From: Terrisporobacter othiniensis
GTDB taxonomy: Bacteria; Bacillota; Clostridia; Peptostreptococcales; Peptostreptococcaceae
Length of the DNA: 64,000 bases
Assembly (NCBI RefSeq): GCF_000808015.1
Contig: NZ_JWHR01000099.1
Coordinates: 1-64,000, forward strand
Direction of reading: 5' to 3'
Notes under the pieces: model-generated
Seen by the model: only the letters and a program-made list of their open reading frames with translations
What the model was told of the DNA's origin: nothing
Database searches by the model: none
Made by a program: the position numbers and the translations under genes
In this document: positions 1 through 9,984 of the stretch, piece by piece
Layout of the letters: every line of letters begins with the position of its first letter
Position numbering within the stretch: position 1 is the first letter of the stretch

Positions 1-125
<125 letters not shown>

Positions 126-244
126 AAGTTGTCCATTGCTCAGACTAATCATTATCTGAATATCTGGCTTGGTTTGTTGTTTCAGTTTAATTCATAAAGA
201 ATTAATTTATTGTTAACCTACTGTTTAATTTTCAAAGTTCTTTG
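126..244 (-). other. transcribed spacer/leader between tRNA(CAT) and 16S
   Basis: A non-coding stretch between the tRNA and 16S. On the minus strand it contains CTTTGAAAATTAAACA, which resembles the leader motif commonly seen just before Gram-positive 16S genes. No separate promoter is obvious, so 16S is probably co-transcribed with the upstream 5S and tRNAs. Confidence 0.5.
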
Positions 245-321
245 TGGTGGACCATCAGGGACTCGAACCCCAGACCTACCGGTTATGAGCCGGGCGCTCT
301 AACCAACTGAGCTAATGGTCC
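245..321 (-). tRNA. tRNA with CAT anticodon (Ile2 or elongator Met)
   Basis: The minus strand folds as a 77-nt tRNA. The 7-bp acceptor stem is GGACCAT with ATGGTCC, the D-arm is GCTCAGTTGGTTAGAGC, the anticodon loop is CTCATAA (anticodon CAT), the T-loop is GGTTCGAGTCC, and CCA is encoded. The GGACC acceptor start and AACTCATAA-type loop resemble Bacillus tRNA-Ile2, whose C34 becomes lysidine, but an elongator Met reading cannot be excluded by eye. It is not the initiator tRNA, because the acceptor's first pair is a normal G-C. Confidence 0.93.
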
Positions 322-329
322 ACTATATT

Positions 330-419
330 TGGTGCCGAAGACCGGAATCGAACCGGTACGAAAGTATAAGTTTCGCAGGATTTTAAGTCCTGTGCGTCTG
401 CCAGTTCCGCCACTTCGGC
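330..419 (-). tRNA. tRNA-Leu(TAA)
   Basis: The minus strand gives a 90-nt class II tRNA. The acceptor is GCCGAAG with CTTCGGC, the anticodon stem-loop is CAGGACTTAAAATCCTG with anticodon TAA, there is a long variable arm (GCGAAACTTATACTTTCGT), then the T-arm GGTTCGATTCC and encoded CCA. It lies 10 bases from 5S and 8 bases from the next tRNA. Confidence 0.96.
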
Positions 420-429
420 ATGCACCAAA

Positions 430-545
<116 letters not shown>

Positions 546-574
546 TTCAACTTGTTTTTTCAAGTACAAGTATT

Positions 575-603
575 ATATTAACATCTTTCAAATATTTTGT
601 CAA
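575..603 (-). promoter_or_regulatory. probable promoter of the 5S-tRNA-16S cluster
   Basis: On the minus strand there is a perfect -35 TTGACA (598-603), a 17-base spacer and a TAATAT(A) -10 (575-580), ending about 30 bases before 5S. Placement and near-consensus boxes fit a strong rRNA promoter. Confidence 0.7.
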
Positions 604-630
604 ATGTTTTTTTATTTTTCTTTTTTTAAG

Positions 631-658
631 AAAAATCGACCTATCACCTAAGTGATAG
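631..658 (-). terminator. terminator of the sigma-B operon
   Basis: The inverted repeat CTATCAC-CTAA-GTGATAG (641-658) is followed on the minus strand by GTCGATTTTT. It lies about 70 bases after the sigB stop. A second copy of the outer arm (TGATAGGTC, 711-719) can pair with 638-646 instead. Confidence 0.55.
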
Positions 659-728
659 TTTTCTTTTGCTCCATTTCTTTGGCGCAATAAATAATATACA
701 CCACATTTGATGATAGGTCAATAGTTTT

Positions 729-1499
729 TTATATATTTTTTTCATATTCTTTTTTCAGCTTTTCTATTATCTTTCTTTCAAGCCTAGAAATAGTCATTTG
801 AGATATATTCAATTCCTTTGCTAGAGCTGATTGTGTCTTTTCTAAATAGAACCTGCCTTTAAAGATTCGAACTTCTAATTCATTTAATGTAGCTATAAAT
901 TTTTCTAAAAAGTCTTTGTATTCTATATCATTAAAACTTTCTTCTTTATCTGCTATTTTATCCATTAAAGATATATTTTCTTCTGAATCACTATTAGTTG
1001 TAGCATCTAATGATACCGGTTGGTATCCATAAGATGCCTCAAGAGACTCCAGTACCTCTTCTTCTGTACATCCTAAATACTCAGCAATTTCCTTTACGTT
1101 TGGATGTTTTTTATTTTGTTGTTCTAATACGACTTTAGCTTCACTTACCTTTTTACTTAGTTCTTGAACCCTCCTAGGAACTCTTAAGGTCCAAACTTTG
1201 TCTCTAAAGTACTTTTTTATTTCACCTACAATTGTAGGTGTAGCAAAACTTGAAAATTCAAATCCTTTTTCTATGTCATATCTATCTATGGCATATATTA
1301 GTGCTAAGGAAGCAACTTGATATATATCATCAAATTCTACTCCTTTATTAATATATTTTTTTGATAAGATATTAACTAGATACAAATGTCTTTCAATCAA
1401 TATATCTCTTACTTCTCTATTTTTTTCTTTGCTATAAATCTTAAAAAGTTCTTTAGTTTCCATATTTAGGTAATCTGTAGCATTAGCTACCTTCTTCAT
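729..1499 (-). CDS. sigB: RNA polymerase sigma factor SigB (sigma-B/F/G family)
   Basis: A 256-residue sigma-70-family factor. Region 2 is at about residues 57-110 (DDIYQVASLALIYAIDRYD, then SSFATPTIVGEIKKYFRD) and region 4 is at about 215-250 with the helix-turn-helix SALAKELNISQMTISRLER. Region 1.1 is absent, as in the stress/sporulation sigma group. It is the last gene of rsbV-rsbW-sigB and its ATG overlaps the rsbW stop by one base (TAATG), implying translational coupling. The immediate anti-sigma context separates it from the sporulation factors SigF and SigG. In this family it directs general stress (oxidative, NO, acid) genes; that role is inferred from family and operon. Confidence 0.93.
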   Translation of the reverse strand: MKKVANATDYLNMETKELFKIYSKEKNREVRDILIERHLYLVNILSKKYINKGVEFDDIYQVASLALIYAIDRYDIEKGFEFSSFATPTIVGEIKKYFRDKVWTLRVPRRVQELSKKVSEAKVVLEQQNKKHPNVKEIAEYLGCTEEEVLESLEASYGYQPVSLDATTNSDSEENISLMDKIADKEESFNDIEYKDFLEKFIATLNELEVRIFKGRFYLEKTQSALAKELNISQMTISRLERKIIEKLKKEYEKNI

Positions 1500-1906
1500 T
1501 ACATATCAACTCCTAAATACTTTATCATTTTTATGCTAGTTCCCTTTCCTTCTTGTGATTCAACAATTACCTCGTCCATAAGAGATTCTATTATAAATAG
1601 TCCCATTCCACTTTCTTTGAGATTATCTATATCCGGTTCACTTACACTACTTCTATCATATCCCTTACCATTATCTATTATTTCTATAGTTAATCCATTT
1701 TCTATCATAGAATATATAATTGTGAATCGGTCATCTGAACTATGTTTTATAGCATTAGTACATGCTTCAGATATAGCTACCTTTAAATCTTCTATATCAT
1801 CAATGCAAAAACCTACTTTGTTTGCAATTCCAGAAGTAGTTAATCTTATTATACTTACATACTCTGGATTTGCTGTAATCTCCATTTTAATTGTTTCGTA
1901 AGTCAA
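1499..1906 (-). CDS. rsbW: anti-sigma-B factor, serine kinase RsbW
   Basis: A 135-residue GHKL-type ATPase. It has an N-box around residues 47-56 (SEACTNAIKH), DNGKGYD at 78-84 and a G-box ESGMGLFII near 98. RsbW proteins bind SigB to hold it inactive and phosphorylate RsbV. The start is TTG at 1906, chosen because GGAGGG sits 6 bases upstream; rsbV ends only two bases before it. The neighbouring genes are exactly its known partners. SpoIIAB is the closest alternative, but the downstream sigma factor is not followed by spoIIA-locus genes. Confidence 0.93.
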   Translation of the reverse strand: MTYETIKMEITANPEYVSIIRLTTSGIANKVGFCIDDIEDLKVAISEACTNAIKHSSDDRFTIIYSMIENGLTIEIIDNGKGYDRSSVSEPDIDNLKESGMGLFIIESLMDEVIVESQEGKGTSIKMIKYLGVDM

Positions 1907-1908
1907 AA

Positions 1909-2226
1909 CTATCCCTCCAATTTAAAAATCTTATCTAAACCTGTTATATTGAATATTTTTCTTACGTTATTCTTAGGTTTTTCTATGTATACTTCTTTAT
2001 CTTCTATCTTTAATCTTTTTAGAATTCCTATCATTACACCTAGTCCAGTTGAATCTATATAGTCTAAGTCTTCAAGATTCAATCTCATATCTATATTTTT
2101 TTCATCAACTAATTTATGTAAGTATTTTTTTAGTTCATCTGCTGTAGATACATCTAGTTCCCCTTCAAGAGAAACTTTCCAAAAATGATTTGATGCATCT
2201 AATATCGAGTTTATTTTTATTGACAT
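1909..2226 (-). CDS. rsbV: anti-anti-sigma factor RsbV
   Basis: A 105-residue STAS-domain protein. The conserved phospho-acceptor context DSTGLGVM places the serine at residue 59. Unphosphorylated RsbV binds RsbW and frees SigB; RsbW phosphorylates this serine. I start at 2226 (MSIKIN) rather than the ATG 15 bases upstream, because that upstream ATG overlaps the Shine-Dalgarno GGGAGGT that serves the inner start. No RsbU-type phosphatase gene is present nearby, so the activating phosphatase must be elsewhere. Confidence 0.92.
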   Translation of the reverse strand: MSIKINSILDASNHFWKVSLEGELDVSTADELKKYLHKLVDEKNIDMRLNLEDLDYIDSTGLGVMIGILKRLKIEDKEVYIEKPKNNVRKIFNITGLDKIFKLEG

Positions 2227-2249
2227 TATTCTACCTCCCATTTAATGTA

Positions 2250-2507
2250 TTACTTTTTGAAGAATTTAAATACTCTAAATAAGCTAGTAATCTTCGTTAT
2301 TATGTCCATAATTTCTCTAACACTTTTTGTTATATGTGCTGCATTGTCTACTATATCTGTTATATGTCTTTCATTAACGTCTATTAACCTATTTGTTCTT
2401 TCAACAACTTTATTCGCGCTGTTTAATACCTTTGCTAAGTATATAGCTACTATAAAAAAGCTAGCACCAAATAAAACTGCCCCTATTTGCCAGCCTAATG
2501 CATTCAT
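2250..2507 (-). CDS. DUF948 membrane-anchored protein (YtxG-like)
   Basis: A small 85-residue protein with one N-terminal membrane segment (about residues 8-27, VLFGASFFIVAIYLAKVL), then a charged amphipathic region with heptad-like spacing (VVERTNRLIDVNERHITDIVDN). This is the DUF948 layout. The ATG overlaps the stop of the preceding ytxH-like gene (TAATG). In Bacillus, ytxG/ytxH genes belong to the sigma-B general stress regulon, which fits their position directly ahead of rsbV-rsbW-sigB; the molecular function is unknown. Confidence 0.8.
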   Translation of the reverse strand: MNALGWQIGAVLFGASFFIVAIYLAKVLNSANKVVERTNRLIDVNERHITDIVDNAAHITKSVREIMDIITKITSLFRVFKFFKK

Positions 2508-2785
2508 TATTTCTCTCCCTCTTCAAAGCTCTTGCTTATTAATATATCTTCTTCTGATATTTCTATATTATTATCTTCTATTATTTCATCTTTTATAGAT
2601 ATTATTTTTTCTTTAACTCCATCAAATGTTTCATGTAGAACATCTTTTGGATTTTCCTTTACTTCCATTAATTTTTCTTTTGCGTCTTTTCTTATTTCAG
2701 ATCCCTCTTTAGGTGCTAAACATAATCCTGCTACAAAACCTGCTAATGCTCCTACTACTAAGTACAATCCCTTTTTTGAACTCAT
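2507..2785 (-). CDS. YtxH-like general stress protein
   Basis: A 92-residue protein. It starts with a glycine-rich hydrophobic segment (residues 6-24, GLYLVVGALAGFVAGLCLAP) ending in APKEGSEIRKDAKEK, the hallmark of the YtxH family. The rest is acidic and helical. It is the first gene after the gyrA terminator and appears to lead a unit ytxH-DUF948-rsbV-rsbW-sigB with one-base overlaps or short gaps throughout. The start has AAGGAGAAG upstream. The role is inferred only as envelope-associated stress protein. Confidence 0.82.
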   Translation of the reverse strand: MSSKKGLYLVVGALAGFVAGLCLAPKEGSEIRKDAKEKLMEVKENPKDVLHETFDGVKEKIISIKDEIIEDNNIEISEEDILISKSFEEGEK

Positions 2786-2835
2786 AACAACTTCTCCTTT
2801 TTATCTTTTTAATAATATTTTACAAAATTATATGG

Positions 2836-2861
2836 AAAAAGAATAGGATAAAATCCTATTC
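2836..2861 (-). terminator. gyrA terminator overlapping its stop codon
   Basis: The perfect 9-bp inverted repeat GAATAGGAT-AAA-ATCCTATTC (2841-2861) is followed on the minus strand by TTTTT (2836-2840). The stem includes the final GAA and TAG codons of gyrA, so the coding end doubles as the terminator arm. Confidence 0.8.
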
Positions 2862-5285
2862 TTCATCTATATTTATTTTGGCAATTGAAACTACATTTAC
2901 TTCATCTTCTGTCTTCATTAGTTTAACTCCACTTGTTACTCTACCATAAATCGAAATTCCTTCAACTTGTAGTCTTATAAGTATTCCATCAGAGTTAATT
3001 AACATCATTTGGTCTTTTTCATCAACCATTTCAGCTCCTACGATTTTTCCTGTCTTTTCAAATATGTTATAAGTTTTTATTCCTTTACCTGCTCTACTTT
3101 GAACTCTATATTCATTAATATCTGTTCTCTTACCAAATCCTTTTTCACTTACTACTAATAGCTCATGACCTTCATCTGTTAAGTTCATAGAAACTACTCT
3201 ATCATCTCCTGATAAAGTTATACCTTTTACTCCCATAGCTGTTCTACCCATAGGTCTTATATCTGTTTCATTAAATCTTATAGACATTCCATTTTCAGTA
3301 ACTAAAAGGACATCTTTTTTACCGTTTGTAATTTTAACATCTATTAATTCATCATCACTTCTAAGTCCAATTGCTATAAGTCCTGATTTATTAATATTTT
3401 TAAATTCTTCACGTTTAGTCTTCTTAACTATACCTTTTTTAGTTGCTAGCAATAAGTATAATTCTTCATTGCTAGAATCATCAACAGGTATAAGAGTAGT
3501 TATTTTTTCATTTGGAGCTAATTGTAATAAGTTTACTATAGCAGTTCCTTTTGCTTTTCTCTTTCCTTCTGGAATTTCGAACGCATCCATTCTAAATACT
3601 CTACCTTTATTTGTGAAGAATAATAATCTACTATGTGTAGTAGTTGTAACTAGATGTTTTACAAAGTCTTCTTCTCTAGTAGACATTGCTGTGATTCCCT
3701 TACCACCTCTATTTTGACTCTTATAAGTATCTAGAGGCACTCTCTTGATGTAACCAAAATGAGTAAGAGTAATTGCTATTTCTTCATCATCAATTAAATC
3801 TCTCATATTGATTTCACCTTCAGCATGTCTGATTTCTGTTCTTCTCTCGTCTGCATATTTTTCTTTTATAGCTATTATTTCATCTTTAATAACTCCTAAA
3901 AGTAATTGTTCATCAGCTAATATAGATCTTAAGTATTCTATTCTCTTCATTAACTCACTGTACTCATCTTCGATTTTTTGTCTTTCTAATCCAGTAAGTC
4001 TTTGTAATCTCATATCCAAAATGGCTTGAGCTTGTATATCTGTTAATCCAAATTTAGATATTAATCCTTCTTTAGCTTCTGCAGTAGTCTTAGATCCTCT
4101 AATTAAACTTATTACAGCATCTATATTATCTAGTGCTATTCTTAGTCCTTCTAATATATGAGCTCTAGCCTCAGCTTTATTTAATTCAAATTTTGTTCTA
4201 CGTGTAACAACATCTTTTTGATGTTCAACATAATAATATATCATTTCTTTTAAATTTAATACTTTTGGTACGCCATTAACAAGCGAAAGCATTATGATAC
4301 TGAAAGTATCTTCCATTTGAGAATGTTTGTAAAGATTGTTAAGCACTATGTTAGCATTAGCATCTCTTTTTAATTCTATAACAATTCTCATACCATTTCT
4401 GTTACTTTCATCTCTTAAATCAGAAATACCTTCTAATTTCTTTTCTTTAACTAGTTCAGCTATTCTTTCAACTAATCTAGCTTTATTTACTTGGTAAGGA
4501 ATTTCTGTAACAACTATTTGTTGTCTTCCTTTTGGTAATTCTTCTATTATAGCTCTAGATCTAACTTTAACTTTACCTCTACCAGTTCTATAAGCTTCTG
4601 CTATATTTTCTTTTCCCATTATGATTGCTGATGTTGGGAAGTCTGGCCCTTGAACATAATTCATTAAATCTTCTACACTACATTCTGGGTTATCAATTAA
4701 ATGTACTGTTGCATCAATTGTTTCACCCAAATTATGTGGTGGAATAGATGTAGCCATACCAACTGCTATACCATTAGATCCATTTACTAATAGGTTTGGA
4801 TATCTTGATGGTAATACTGATGGCTCTTTTAAAGATTCATCAAAGTTTGGTACAAAATCTACAGTTTCTTTATCTATATCTTTAAGTAATTCTAATGCAA
4901 GTCTACTCATTTTTGCTTCTGTATAACGCATTGCGGCTGGTGAATCACCATCTACAGAACCAAAGTTACCATGACCATCAACTAAAAGCCCTCTAGTTGA
5001 GAAATCTTGGGCCATTCTTACCATTGCATAATATACTGCTGTATCTCCATGTGGATGGTACTTCCCTAGAACGTCCCCAACAATACGTGCAGATTTTCTA
5101 TAAGGCTTATCTGGAGTTAAGTTTAATTCACTCATAGAGAAAAGTATTCTTCTATGAACTGGCTTTAATCCGTCTCTTACATCAGGTAATGCACGACCAA
5201 CTATAACACTCATGGCATAATCAATATAAGATTTTTTCATTTCACTTGCTATTTCTATAGGGAGTATCCTGTTATTTTCTTGCAT
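2856..5285 (-). CDS. gyrA: DNA gyrase subunit A
   Basis: An 809-residue type II topoisomerase breakage-reunion subunit. The catalytic tyrosine is Y121 in AMRYTEAKM. The quinolone-resistance region reads [17 protein letters not shown], with Thr at residue 82, the wild-type residue of the C. difficile group where T82I gives resistance. The C-terminal wrapping domain has GyrA-box-like motifs QNRGGKG and QSRAGKG. Full length. It lies 19 bases after gyrB, with GGGGATGAG upstream of the ATG, and ends in its own terminator. Confidence 0.97.
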   Translation of the reverse strand: MQENNRILPIEIASEMKKSYIDYAMSVIVGRALPDVRDGLKPVHRRILFSMSELNLTPDKPYRKSARIVGDVLGKYHPHGDTAVYYAMVRMAQDFSTRGLLVDGHGNFGSVDGDSPAAMRYTEAKMSRLALELLKDIDKETVDFVPNFDESLKEPSVLPSRYPNLLVNGSNGIAVGMATSIPPHNLGETIDATVHLIDNPECSVEDLMNYVQGPDFPTSAIIMGKENIAEAYRTGRGKVKVRSRAIIEELPKGRQQIVVTEIPYQVNKARLVERIAELVKEKKLEGISDLRDESNRNGMRIVIELKRDANANIVLNNLYKHSQMEDTFSIIMLSLVNGVPKVLNLKEMIYYYVEHQKDVVTRRTKFELNKAEARAHILEGLRIALDNIDAVISLIRGSKTTAEAKEGLISKFGLTDIQAQAILDMRLQRLTGLERQKIEDEYSELMKRIEYLRSILADEQLLLGVIKDEIIAIKEKYADERRTEIRHAEGEINMRDLIDDEEIAITLTHFGYIKRVPLDTYKSQNRGGKGITAMSTREEDFVKHLVTTTTHSRLLFFTNKGRVFRMDAFEIPEGKRKAKGTAIVNLLQLAPNEKITTLIPVDDSSNEELYLLLATKKGIVKKTKREEFKNINKSGLIAIGLRSDDELIDVKITNGKKDVLLVTENGMSIRFNETDIRPMGRTAMGVKGITLSGDDRVVSMNLTDEGHELLVVSEKGFGKRTDINEYRVQSRAGKGIKTYNIFEKTGKIVGAEMVDEKDQMMLINSDGILIRLQVEGISIYGRVTSGVKLMKTEDEVNVVSIAKINIDEE

Positions 5286-5304
5286 ATTATACTCATCCCC
5301 TTTC

Positions 5305-7209
<1,905 letters not shown>

Positions 7210-8325
7210 TTAGTTACCTCCATTCTGTATACTAATTACTTTACCTTTTTCTATATTAAAAATAGTAGTATTATCTTTATTAAATATACTTTTATGTGCT
7301 ACTTCTGCTGTAGTTATAAACATTTGTACATCTTCTAAATTATCTACTAGTAATTTTTGTCTTGTTTCATCTAATTCACTAAATACATCATCTAATATTA
7401 ATATAGGATTCTCTCCAACTTCATTTTTAATTAGCTCTATTTCTGATAACTTTAGTGAAATAGAAGCTGTTCTTTGCTGCCCTTGTGAACCATATAATCT
7501 TACATCCAATTTATTAACAAATATATTTAAGTCATCTTTATGAACACCATATCTTGTAGTTCTTACTTCCATATCGTGTTCTCTACTTTCAATCAACTTA
7601 TTATAGAATCTTTCTTTTACTTCTATAACAGTATCTTCGTCACTTATATTTATTTGATTCTTATAAGTAATTTGTAAATCTTCTATACCATTAGTTAATC
7701 TAGTATGCATTGCATTTGCTATATCAGAAATTTTTTTAATAAAATCTCTTCTAATAATATATATATAGCTACCATATTTAGATAAGCTTTCATCATAAAC
7801 ATCTAATAAGTTCTTATCTATATTTCTATTTTTAAGAACCCTATTTTTTTGACTTAATATTTTATTGTAATTTATTAAATAATTATAATATTTGGGCATT
7901 ATTTGACTTATTTCTTTATCTATAAATGATCTGCGTTCTCTTGGTCCATCTTTGACTAACCTTAAATCCTCTGGAGAAAAAATTACTACATTTAAGTTTC
8001 CAAGTAATTCTTGAATTTTTTGGATGTGTATCTTATTTACTTTGATTCCCTTTTTATTTTTTCCAATTGCAACTTCTATTAAACTATTTGTGTCATATTT
8101 AGTGTAGCTTCCTCCAATATACAGACTTTCCGTATCAAATTTAATAATTTCTTTATCTTTATTCGTCCTAAAAGATTTGCCAAAAGATAGCATATAAATA
8201 GATTCCACTATATTTGTTTTTCCCTGTCCGTTTTTACCTACTAAGAGATTAACATTTTTATTAAAATCTATATACAGATTGTCATAATTTCTAAAATTTA
8301 TTAATTTTAAGCTATTAAGCTGCAT
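7210..8325 (-). CDS. recF: DNA replication and repair protein RecF
   Basis: A 371-residue SMC-like ATPase. Walker A GKNGQGKT is at residues 30-37, the signature region YGSQGQQRTASISLKL near 280, and Walker B ILILDDVFSELDE near 312. It helps load RecA at single-strand gaps and acts with gyrase during replication stress. It lies 16 bases after the S4-domain gene and abuts gyrB, in the widely conserved order dnaN-S4-recF-gyrB. Confidence 0.96.
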   Translation of the reverse strand: MQLNSLKLINFRNYDNLYIDFNKNVNLLVGKNGQGKTNIVESIYMLSFGKSFRTNKDKEIIKFDTESLYIGGSYTKYDTNSLIEVAIGKNKKGIKVNKIHIQKIQELLGNLNVVIFSPEDLRLVKDGPRERRSFIDKEISQIMPKYYNYLINYNKILSQKNRVLKNRNIDKNLLDVYDESLSKYGSYIYIIRRDFIKKISDIANAMHTRLTNGIEDLQITYKNQINISDEDTVIEVKERFYNKLIESREHDMEVRTTRYGVHKDDLNIFVNKLDVRLYGSQGQQRTASISLKLSEIELIKNEVGENPILILDDVFSELDETRQKLLVDNLEDVQMFITTAEVAHKSIFNKDNTTIFNIEKGKVISIQNGGN

Positions 8326-8341
8326 TAAGGGGACTCCTTCT

Positions 8342-8548
8342 TTACACTACCATTATTGAGTTTCCTTCAACTTCAATAAGATCTCCTGGTCTAATTTTCT
8401 TACCTCTTCTTGTCTCAACCTCGCCATTTACTTTTACTACGCCTTCTTGTATTAAAAATTTAGCATGACCACCAGTTGAAGCAATATCAGCAAGTTTTAA
8501 GAATTGATCTAACTTAATATATTCTGAATCTATAGCTATTTCTATCAT
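8342..8548 (-). CDS. S4-domain RNA-binding protein (YaaA/RlbA type)
   Basis: A 68-residue protein that is essentially one S4 RNA-binding domain: IKLDQFLKLADIASTGGHAKFLIQEGVVKVNGEVETRRGKK. This small gene is conserved between dnaN and recF in Firmicutes (yaaA in Bacillus) and has been linked to ribosome assembly; the exact role here is not shown. The start has AGGAGGAG at good spacing. It is the first gene of the S4-recF-gyrB-gyrA unit. Confidence 0.9.
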   Translation of the reverse strand: MIEIAIDSEYIKLDQFLKLADIASTGGHAKFLIQEGVVKVNGEVETRRGKKIRPGDLIEVEGNSIMVV

Positions 8549-8583
8549 CTTGACTCCTCCTATTTCTTATTAGTTAAGTATTT

Positions 8584-8612
8584 ATTATACCATAAAAATA
8601 ATAAAAACCCAA
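8584..8612 (-). promoter_or_regulatory. promoter of the S4-recF-gyrB-gyrA operon
   Basis: The minus strand shows TTGGGT (8607-8612), a 17-base spacer and a perfect TATAAT (8584-8589), 36 bases before the S4-gene ATG. The -35 box lies inside the right arm of the dnaN terminator stem. Confidence 0.6.
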
Positions 8613-8628
8613 CTAAATGCAGTTGGGT
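8594..8628 (-). terminator. dnaN terminator
   Basis: The 8-bp stem ACCCAACT-loop-AGTTGGGT (8607-8628) is followed on the minus strand by TTTTTATTATTTTT. It lies just after the dnaN stop, separating dnaA-dnaN from the recF-gyr unit. Confidence 0.8.
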
Positions 8629-8636
8629 CCATAGTC

Positions 8637-9743
8637 TTATATATTTGAAGCTATCCTCACAGGAAGTAATAAATATATATATTTAATACCATCAACTGGC
8701 TTAATTATACATGGATTAACATTAGTAGTAAATTCAATGAATATTTCTTCACTTTCTATATTTTTTAATCCTTCTAATAAATATCTCGAGTTGAAAGCAA
8801 TATCTAAGTAATCTCCCTCTAATTCTAAATCTACTTCTTCATAAACATTTCCTTTTTCAGTGTTAGATGTTATTGCCAATGTATTATCTCTAATTGATAG
8901 TTTTATTAGATTATTTCTTTCTGATTGTGATAATAAAGATGCTCTTTCTATACTATTAAGTAAGCTCCTAGTATTTAATTTAATCCTAGTATTATGTTCT
9001 CTTGGAAGTAATTTTTTATACTCAATAAATTCTCCATCTAATAATCTTGTTATTATTTTTGTTTCATTTATCATAAAAATAGCATTTTTATCATCAAATC
9101 CAATTTGAACTTGCTCTTCTGTGGATAAAAGACTGTTTACATCATTTAAAGTTTTTCCTGGAATTATAACTTTTGCATTTGCATTTAAGTTTTCCACAGA
9201 ACAACTTTTTACTGCAAGTCTATAACCGTCTATAGCTACTAAGCTAACTTCTCCATTAACAATTTCTAGTAATTCTCCCATCAGAACAGGTTTTGTTTGA
9301 TCTTGAGATATAGCAAATACAGTTTGTTTAATCATATTTTTTAGTATGTCTTGTGGAACACTATATAAGTTATCTTTACTTACGTTAGGTAAGACAGGGT
9401 ACTCCTCAGGGCTATCTCCTTTGATTTTAAATTTTGAGTTTAAACAATTTATATAAACATTGTTATCATCATCTGTTTCAATTTCTACAAATGAATCAGG
9501 TAATTTTCTTATTATATCTCCAAATAGTCTAGCATCTATTACAATGCTTCCTTCTTCAGCTATTTCTGCTTGTGCATAAGTTTCTATACCAATTTCTAAA
9601 TCATATCCAGTTAAAACTATTTGATCTCCTTTAGCTACTATTAAAATTCCTTTTAATAAATCAAAGTTTGTTTTTCCATTAATAGCTTTTTGCACAATAC
9701 TTATTTTATGAGCTAATAGTTTTTGATTGCAAATTATTTTCAA
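8637..9743 (-). CDS. dnaN: DNA polymerase III beta subunit (sliding clamp)
   Basis: A 368-residue clamp of three repeated folds: N-domain from MKIICNQKLLAHKISIVQKAI, middle around SQDQTKPVLMGELLEI, and C-domain ending IYLLLPVRI. It encircles DNA and tethers Pol III and repair partners. The start is TTG at 9743, supported by AGGAGG shortly upstream. A perfect DnaA box occupies the bases between that ribosome site and the start, so DnaA binding could touch its expression. Confidence 0.96.
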   Translation of the reverse strand: MKIICNQKLLAHKISIVQKAINGKTNFDLLKGILIVAKGDQIVLTGYDLEIGIETYAQAEIAEEGSIVIDARLFGDIIRKLPDSFVEIETDDDNNVYINCLNSKFKIKGDSPEEYPVLPNVSKDNLYSVPQDILKNMIKQTVFAISQDQTKPVLMGELLEIVNGEVSLVAIDGYRLAVKSCSVENLNANAKVIIPGKTLNDVNSLLSTEEQVQIGFDDKNAIFMINETKIITRLLDGEFIEYKKLLPREHNTRIKLNTRSLLNSIERASLLSQSERNNLIKLSIRDNTLAITSNTEKGNVYEEVDLELEGDYLDIAFNSRYLLEGLKNIESEEIFIEFTTNVNPCIIKPVDGIKYIYLLLPVRIASNI

Positions 9744-9832
9744 TGTGGATAACCTCCTTGCATCATTTTAATAAAAATATATATAAAAACAATAGTAGTT
9801 GTAGTAGTAGGTGCTGTGGATAAAGTGGATAA
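9744..9832. promoter_or_regulatory. oriC unwinding region (DnaA boxes, DnaA-trios, AT-rich DUE)
   Basis: The dnaA-dnaN gap holds the components of a bacterial basal unwinding system. There are two abutting DnaA boxes (TGTGGATAA at 9815-9823; AGTGGATAA, one mismatch, at 9824-9832), a GTGC spacer, six trinucleotides TAG-TAG-TTG-TAG-TAG-TAG (9793-9810), and an AT-rich tract (about 9762-9792). A further perfect box is at 9744-9752. The order box - GC spacer - trio - AT-rich matches the DnaA-trio model from Bacillus. Location downstream of dnaA matches the mapped C. difficile unwinding site (established knowledge). Confidence 0.8.
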
Positions 9833-9855
9833 CCATATGAATCCAAATAAAGCAA

Positions 9856-9890
9856 AAGATATTAACTTGTATACAAAATGTTAATATCTT
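9856..9890. repeat. inverted repeat, possible dnaA transcript terminator
   Basis: The perfect 11-bp arms AAGATATTAAC (9856-9866) and GTTAATATCTT (9880-9890) enclose TTGTATACAA, itself a palindrome. On the minus strand the stem is followed by TTGCTTTATTT, a weak terminator tail after dnaA. It may instead be an origin structural element. Confidence 0.45.
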
Positions 9891-9912
9891 ATAAAAACCT
9901 TCTTAATTACAT

Positions 9913-9921
9913 TGTGAATAA
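9913..9921 (-). promoter_or_regulatory. DnaA box variant
   Basis: TGTGAATAA, the reverse complement of TTATTCACA, fits the TTATNCACA consensus. It has the same orientation as the three boxes nearer dnaN and sits between the dnaA stop and the inverted repeat. Confidence 0.55.
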
Positions 9922-9984
9922 AATCTTAACAAAAAAATTATTAACATTACAGCACAAGTTGTTAACAGACAAAATGTTAATAAC

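Noticed and set aside
1533..1901. 122-residue open frame on the plus strand
   Set aside because: Mirror of rsbW in another frame: serine/isoleucine-rich, no ribosome site, no family resemblance.
3469..4029. Plus-strand frames of 82 and 73 residues inside gyrA
   Set aside because: Antisense shadows of a well-conserved gene with low-complexity composition.
9780..9815. TAG-rich run before dnaN considered as a simple microsatellite
   Set aside because: Its exact phase and distance from abutting DnaA boxes fit DnaA-trios better than a random repeat.
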